The position numbers were made by a program, and so were the translations under genes. Positions 6,451 to 9,240 of a DNA stretch of 9,240 nt are shown here, in pieces; within the stretch, counting starts at the first letter, position 1, and each line of letters begins with the position of its first letter. The DNA is from Pseudomonadota bacterium (GTDB lineage Bacteria; Pseudomonadota; Alphaproteobacteria; Reyranellales; Reyranellaceae), in assembly GCA_023386865.1 (NCBI GenBank), contig JAEWIV010000365.1, positions 1 through 9,240 on the forward strand, in the 5' to 3' direction. The notes under the pieces are model-generated. The model was not told where the DNA came from. It saw only the letters and a list, made by a program, of their open reading frames with translations, and did not search any database.

Positions 6451-7443
6451 ATGAGCGCACTGCCCGCAACGATGACTTGCGTCGAGATCAAGAAGCCGGG
6501 CGGACCCGAAGCGCTGGTGCCGACGACGCGGCCGGTGCCGCAGCCCAAGGACGGCGAGTTGCTGATCAAGGTCGCGGCGACCGGCGTCAACCGTCCCGAC
6601 ATCGCCCAGCGCGCCGGCCTCTATCCGCCGCCGCCGGGCGCGTCGGACCTGCCCGGCCTCGAGGCGGCGGGAACCGTGGCGGCCCTGGGCAGCGGCGTCA
6701 GCGGCTGGAAGGTCGGCGACGCGGTGTGCGCGCTGACGCCGGGCGGATCCTATGCCGAGTACTGCACGGTGCCGGCGCCGCAATGCCTGCCGCCGCCCAA
6801 GCGCTTCGACATGCTGCGCGCCGCCGCCCTGCCGGAGAACTACTTCACCGTGTGGCACAACCTCTTCGAGCGCGGCCAGCTCAAGAGCGGCGAGAGCGTG
6901 CTGATCCACGGCGGGGCGAGCGGCATCGGCACGACCGCGATCCAGCTCGCCAAGGCGTTCGGCGCCACCGTGCTGACGACCGTGCGCAACGAGGAGAAGG
7001 CCAAGGCGGTGCGCGGGCTCGGCGCCGATCATGCCATCCTCTACAAGGACAACGACTGGGCGGCCGAGGCGAAGAAGCTCGCGGGCGGGGTCGACGTGGT
7101 GCTCGACATGGTGGCGGGCGACTACCTGCCGAAGAACCTCGGTCTGCTGAAGGAAGACGGCCGTTGCGTCGTCATCGCCATCCAGGGCGGCGCGACCGCC
7201 ACGATCAGCGCCGGCATCGTCATGGTGAAACGACTCACGCTGACGGGCTCGACACTTCGCCCGCAGAGCGTCGCCAACAAGGGACGCATGGCCCAGGGGT
7301 TGAAGGACAAGGTCTGGCCGTTGCTGGAAGCCGGCACGATCAAGCCGATCATCTACAAGACCTTCGCGCTCACCGAGGCGGCGGCCGCTCACGCCGAGCT
7401 CGAGCGCGCCGACCATGTCGGCAAGGTCATGCTCGCGGTCTAG
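6451..7443 (+). CDS. NAD(P)H quinone oxidoreductase, PIG3-type (zinc-independent MDR)
   Basis: The 330-aa protein is a medium-chain dehydrogenase/reductase of the quinone oxidoreductase branch. NRPDIAQRAGLYPPPPGASD at 47-66 is the mark of the PIG3-like subgroup. The cofactor motif GGASGIG at 154-160 heads a Rossmann fold, and ALPENYFTVWHNLF at 126-139 is the usual inter-domain segment. Zinc-ligand cysteines and the GHE motif of alcohol dehydrogenases are absent, as expected. It probably reduces quinones or small reactive carbonyls with NADPH in the cytoplasm. I chose ATG 6451 because GGAAGG lies about seven bases upstream; an in-frame ATG seven codons later has no such site. The longer open frame from 6229 reads antisense to DUF1192. 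It is divergent from the operon and convergent with trcR. Confidence 0.93.
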   Translation: MSALPATMTCVEIKKPGGPEALVPTTRPVPQPKDGELLIKVAATGVNRPDIAQRAGLYPPPPGASDLPGLEAAGTVAALGSGVSGWKVGDAVCALTPGGSYAEYCTVPAPQCLPPPKRFDMLRAAALPENYFTVWHNLFERGQLKSGESVLIHGGASGIGTTAIQLAKAFGATVLTTVRNEEKAKAVRGLGADHAILYKDNDWAAEAKKLAGGVDVVLDMVAGDYLPKNLGLLKEDGRCVVIAIQGGATATISAGIVMVKRLTLTGSTLRPQSVANKGRMAQGLKDKVWPLLEAGTIKPIIYKTFALTEAAAAHAELERADHVGKVMLAV

Positions 7444-7448
7444 GCGTC

Positions 7449-7474
7449 GAGCGCGGACCAGGAGGTCCGCGCTC
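7449..7474. terminator. Stem-loop shared by convergent genes
   Basis: A perfect 11-bp inverted repeat, GAGCGCGGACC (7449-7459) and GGTCCGCGCTC (7464-7474), encloses the 4-nt loop AGGA. It begins 5 nt after the oxidoreductase stop and ends 7 nt before the trcR stop on the other strand. Such a hairpin between convergent genes is expected to act as a bidirectional transcription stop or a 3'-end protector. Neither side has a clear T-tract, so it may be inefficient or may need Rho. Confidence 0.7.
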
Positions 7475-7481
7475 AAAGAGT

Positions 7482-8174
7482 TCAGTGGCGTTGGGGATCG
7501 TCGAGGTCGGGCTGCTCGGCCTCGGCCGGATCGACCGGCCCTTCGACGTCCGGCGGCGTCTGAACCAGCTCCTCCGCCGCCGTGTCCGGCATCGGCTCGC
7601 CGTCGGCGGCCGCCCGGGCTGCCGCCTTCTTCTTGGCGGCATCCTCGCGAGCAGCCTTCCGGCGCGCCTTGTCGACGGCGTCGTTGAGGTCCTTCAGGGT
7701 GCACAGGCCGAGGGTCACGGGATCGCGCGGCCGCACGTTCTGCATGTTCCAGTGCGTACGGTCGCGCACCGACTGGACGGTGCTCTTGGTCGAGCCGACC
7801 AGCTTGGCGACCTGCGAATCCTGCAGCTCCGGGTGCACCTTCAGCAGCCAGGCAATGGCGTCCGGCCGGTCCTGGCGCTTGGCGACCGGCGTGTAGCGCG
7901 GGCCCTTGGAACGGGCCACGGGCTCGGGCACGTCGCGCGGGCTGAGCTTCAGGCGCGCCGTCGGATCGGCCTCGGCGCGCTTGATCTCTTCCTTGGTGAG
8001 CTGGCCGTTGGTCGTGGGGTCGAGACCTGTCATGCCCCCTGCAACTTCACCGTCGGCAATCGCCTGGACCTCGAGCGGATGCAGGCCGGTGAAGGCCGAG
8101 ATCTGGTCGAACGTCAGGGTGCTGTTTTCGACCAGCCAGACCGCGGTGGCCTTGGGCATCAACACTTGTGACAT
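7482..8174 (-). CDS. trcR: DUF1013 protein, TrcR-type cell cycle transcriptional regulator
   Basis: The 230-aa protein matches the alphaproteobacterial DUF1013 family, annotated as cell cycle transcriptional regulator TrcR. Two helix-turn-helix-like segments are visible: TFDQISAFTGLHPLEVQAI at 21-39, and LQDSQVAKLVGSTKSTVQSV at 117-136, followed by the family-typical HWNMQNVRPRDPVTLGLCTL at 141-160. After residue 165 comes a charged Lys/Arg/Ala helix (to about 190) and then an acidic, Pro-rich tail to 230 that is probably disordered. It likely acts in the cytoplasm on DNA or RNA polymerase; the TrcR role is known to me only from family annotation. The start ATG 8172-8174 has AGGAG eight bases upstream; the frame continuing upstream has no family sequence. 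It is transcribed alone, from the candidate promoter at 8196-8224, and ends at the convergent hairpin. Confidence 0.88.
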   Translation of the reverse strand: MSQVLMPKATAVWLVENSTLTFDQISAFTGLHPLEVQAIADGEVAGGMTGLDPTTNGQLTKEEIKRAEADPTARLKLSPRDVPEPVARSKGPRYTPVAKRQDRPDAIAWLLKVHPELQDSQVAKLVGSTKSTVQSVRDRTHWNMQNVRPRDPVTLGLCTLKDLNDAVDKARRKAAREDAAKKKAAARAAADGEPMPDTAAEELVQTPPDVEGPVDPAEAEQPDLDDPQRH

Positions 8175-8182
8175 GGGTTCTT

Positions 8183-8187
8183 CTCCT
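8183..8187 (-). promoter_or_regulatory. Ribosome binding site of trcR
   Basis: The minus strand reads AGGAG, eight bases before ATG 8174. It fixes the trcR start and excludes the longer open frame that begins near 8396. Confidence 0.75.
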
Positions 8188-8195
8188 GAGGCCCG

Positions 8196-8224
8196 GATAT
8201 AGAGGCGGCCCACGCCCCCGCCAA
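8196..8224 (-). promoter_or_regulatory. Candidate sigma-70-type promoter of trcR
   Basis: On the minus strand, TTGGCG (8224-8219) and TATATC (8201-8196) are separated by exactly 17 bases. Each matches four of six consensus positions. The predicted transcript start near 8189-8190 would leave a leader of about 15 nt that just includes the AGGAG site. It is the only plausible pair I found between the ompA terminator and trcR. No CtrA-like TTAA-N7-TTAA box or GANTC site is seen in this gap. Confidence 0.45.
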
Positions 8225-8287
8225 CCTGAAAAGCAGCTCGATCAGCCAGGTCGGCGCACGGCAGGGAACCGGCAACGCCGGAAACAT

Positions 8288-8322
8288 CCAGAAAAGGAAA
8301 CGGCCGGGCTGAGGCCCGGCCG
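8288..8322 (-). terminator. Rho-independent terminator of the ompA-family gene
   Basis: A perfect 9-bp stem, CGGCCGGGC (8301-8309) and GCCCGGCCG (8314-8322), with a 4-nt loop lies 27 nt beyond the ompA-family stop. On the minus strand the stem is followed by the T-rich run TTTCCTTTTC. The hairpin and tract together fit an intrinsic terminator for minus-strand transcription, and it separates ompA from trcR. Confidence 0.85.
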
Positions 8323-8349
8323 TCCCTGAAGACTGACGCTTCGGATCGC

Positions 8350-9240
8350 TTACTGGATGACGATCTCGACGCGGCGGTTCTGCGGCTCGCGCACACCGTC
8401 GGCGGTCTGGACCAGCAGGCCCTGCTCGCCGCGGCCGATCACGGTGATCGCCTGCGCCGGCACGCCTTCACGCACCAGGGCATCCTTGACCGCGTTGGCG
8501 CGACGCAGCGACAGCGCCATGTTGTAAGCTTCCGGGCCCGACGTGTCGGTGTGGCCGGTCGCCGTGATGCGGGCATTGCCCTTGCTCTTGAACGCGGCCG
8601 CAGCCTGCTTGATCGTGTTCAGCGCCTGCTGGCTCAGGTTCGAGCGGTCCCAGTCGAAGAACACCATGAACGACGGCGGCGCAACGGCCGGCGGCGGCGG
8701 CGGCGGAGGCGGCGGCGCCGAACCGAACTTCAGCTGCAGACCCAGCATCACGCTGAAGTTGTTGTTGGTCCACTGCGAGCCGTTGATCGACGGGTTCGAC
8801 GTCCCGTAGTAGCGGCCGTCCAGGTTCACGCGGAAGTTCGTGTCGACCATCCAGCCCAGGCCGATGATGCCCTGGTAGGCAAACACCGTGCTGCCCAGCG
8901 AGCTGTTGCTGTCAACCAGGCCAAGACCCGCGCCCGCACCGATGTACGGCGTGATCACAGAGGCCGGCATGAAGTCGTACAGAAGGTTCGCCATGATCCC
9001 AAGCTGGCCGACCTGGTTGTTCAGCGCCGTCCCGGGAATCCCGACATTCGTCTGGTTCTGACGATAGATGCCTTCCAACTCAACGCGCGGACCGACAAAG
9101 TCGTAGCCGATCACGCCACCAGCCGCCCAGCCCGTCTGCGGCGAAACGCTGATAACCGGCGGAAGCGCCGGATTGTTCGGGCTCGCATTGAAGTTCAGAA
9201 GCCAGTTCACACCGCCTTCCGCGCCGATATACACACCCGG
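8350..9240 (-). CDS. OmpA family outer membrane protein (5' end outside window)
   Basis: The visible 296 residues have two parts. The first ~170 form an outer-membrane beta-barrel domain with alternating aromatic and glycine-rich strands (GVYIGAEGGVNWLL, TPYIGAGAGLGLV) ending in LQLKF. A linker with nine consecutive prolines (8689-8715) follows. The C-terminal OmpA domain binds peptidoglycan: it has MVFFDWDRSNL, GHTDTSGPEAYNMALSLRRANAVKDAL and NRRVEI. The Asp (codon 8545-8547) and the Arg 15 residues later (codon 8500-8502) are at the diaminopimelate-binding positions known from Acinetobacter OmpA. The protein should tie the outer membrane to the cell wall. The frame stays open to the right edge. 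The GTG at 9232-9234 lies in the first barrel strand, so it is not the start; the signal peptide must lie beyond 9240. Confidence 0.93.
   Translation of the reverse strand, partial: PGVYIGAEGGVNWLLNFNASPNNPALPPVISVSPQTGWAAGGVIGYDFVGPRVELEGIYRQNQTNVGIPGTALNNQVGQLGIMANLLYDFMPASVITPYIGAGAGLGLVDSNSSLGSTVFAYQGIIGLGWMVDTNFRVNLDGRYYGTSNPSINGSQWTNNNFSVMLGLQLKFGSAPPPPPPPPPAVAPPSFMVFFDWDRSNLSQQALNTIKQAAAAFKSKGNARITATGHTDTSGPEAYNMALSLRRANAVKDALVREGVPAQAITVIGRGEQGLLVQTADGVREPQNRRVEIVIQ

Noticed and set aside
6423..8171. Plus-strand open frame of 582 codons across the oxidoreductase gene and antisense to trcR
   Set aside because: It is out of frame with the clear oxidoreductase, crosses the convergent hairpin, and reads as low-complexity Arg/Gly protein.
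8689..8715. GGC/GGA-like repeat as a phase-variable microsatellite
   Set aside because: It encodes the nine-proline OmpA linker; units are in-frame triplets with mixed codons, so slippage would change linker length but not frame.
9232..9234. GTG as the start of the ompA-family gene
   Set aside because: It lies inside the first predicted barrel strand with no signal peptide after it, and the frame is open to the window edge.

Overview
The window is GC-rich, densely coded DNA that looks chromosomal and alphaproteobacterial. Third codon positions are strongly G/C, so many long antisense shadow frames are open. Several genes belong to families typical of Alphaproteobacteria: a DUF1013 (TrcR-type) protein, a DUF1192 protein, a short-chain 3-hydroxybutyrate dehydrogenase and an OmpA protein with a proline-rich linker. 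A Rhodospirillales or Reyranella-like host is my guess from general resemblance, not something the sequence proves. I see no insertion sequence, phage gene, CRISPR array, tRNA or rRNA.

Layout. Positions 1-84 hold the 3' tail of a plus-strand gene. Positions 111-6384 hold a minus-strand run of eight genes, read from high to low coordinates: DUF1192 protein, 3-hydroxybutyrate dehydrogenase (bdhA), O-acetylhomoserine sulfhydrylase (metY), alpha/beta hydrolase, second SDR oxidoreductase, DUF169 protein, 2H phosphoesterase, and an exported or anchored alpha/beta hydrolase. Junctions are overlaps of 4, 8, 1 and 4 nt or gaps of 24, 2 and 16 nt, so this is almost certainly one operon. A 66-nt divergent spacer (6385-6450) separates it from a plus-strand PIG3-type quinone oxidoreductase (6451-7443). 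That gene converges on trcR (minus, 7482-8174), with a strong perfect hairpin between them. Upstream of trcR is a candidate sigma-70 promoter, then an intrinsic terminator for the ompA-family gene, which runs off the right edge.

How the genes may work together. The operon mixes carbon and redox functions (3-hydroxybutyrate to acetoacetate, a second NAD(P)-dependent oxidoreductase, two hydrolases) with sulfur amino-acid synthesis (metY), a predicted RNA-end or cyclic-nucleotide phosphoesterase, and a DUF169 protein of unknown function. No single pathway explains the set. The tight coupling of DUF169, the 2H phosphoesterase and the anchored hydrolase is the least explained part. I found no clearly new defence or mobile system; most of the window is ordinary housekeeping or accessory metabolism with a few oddities.
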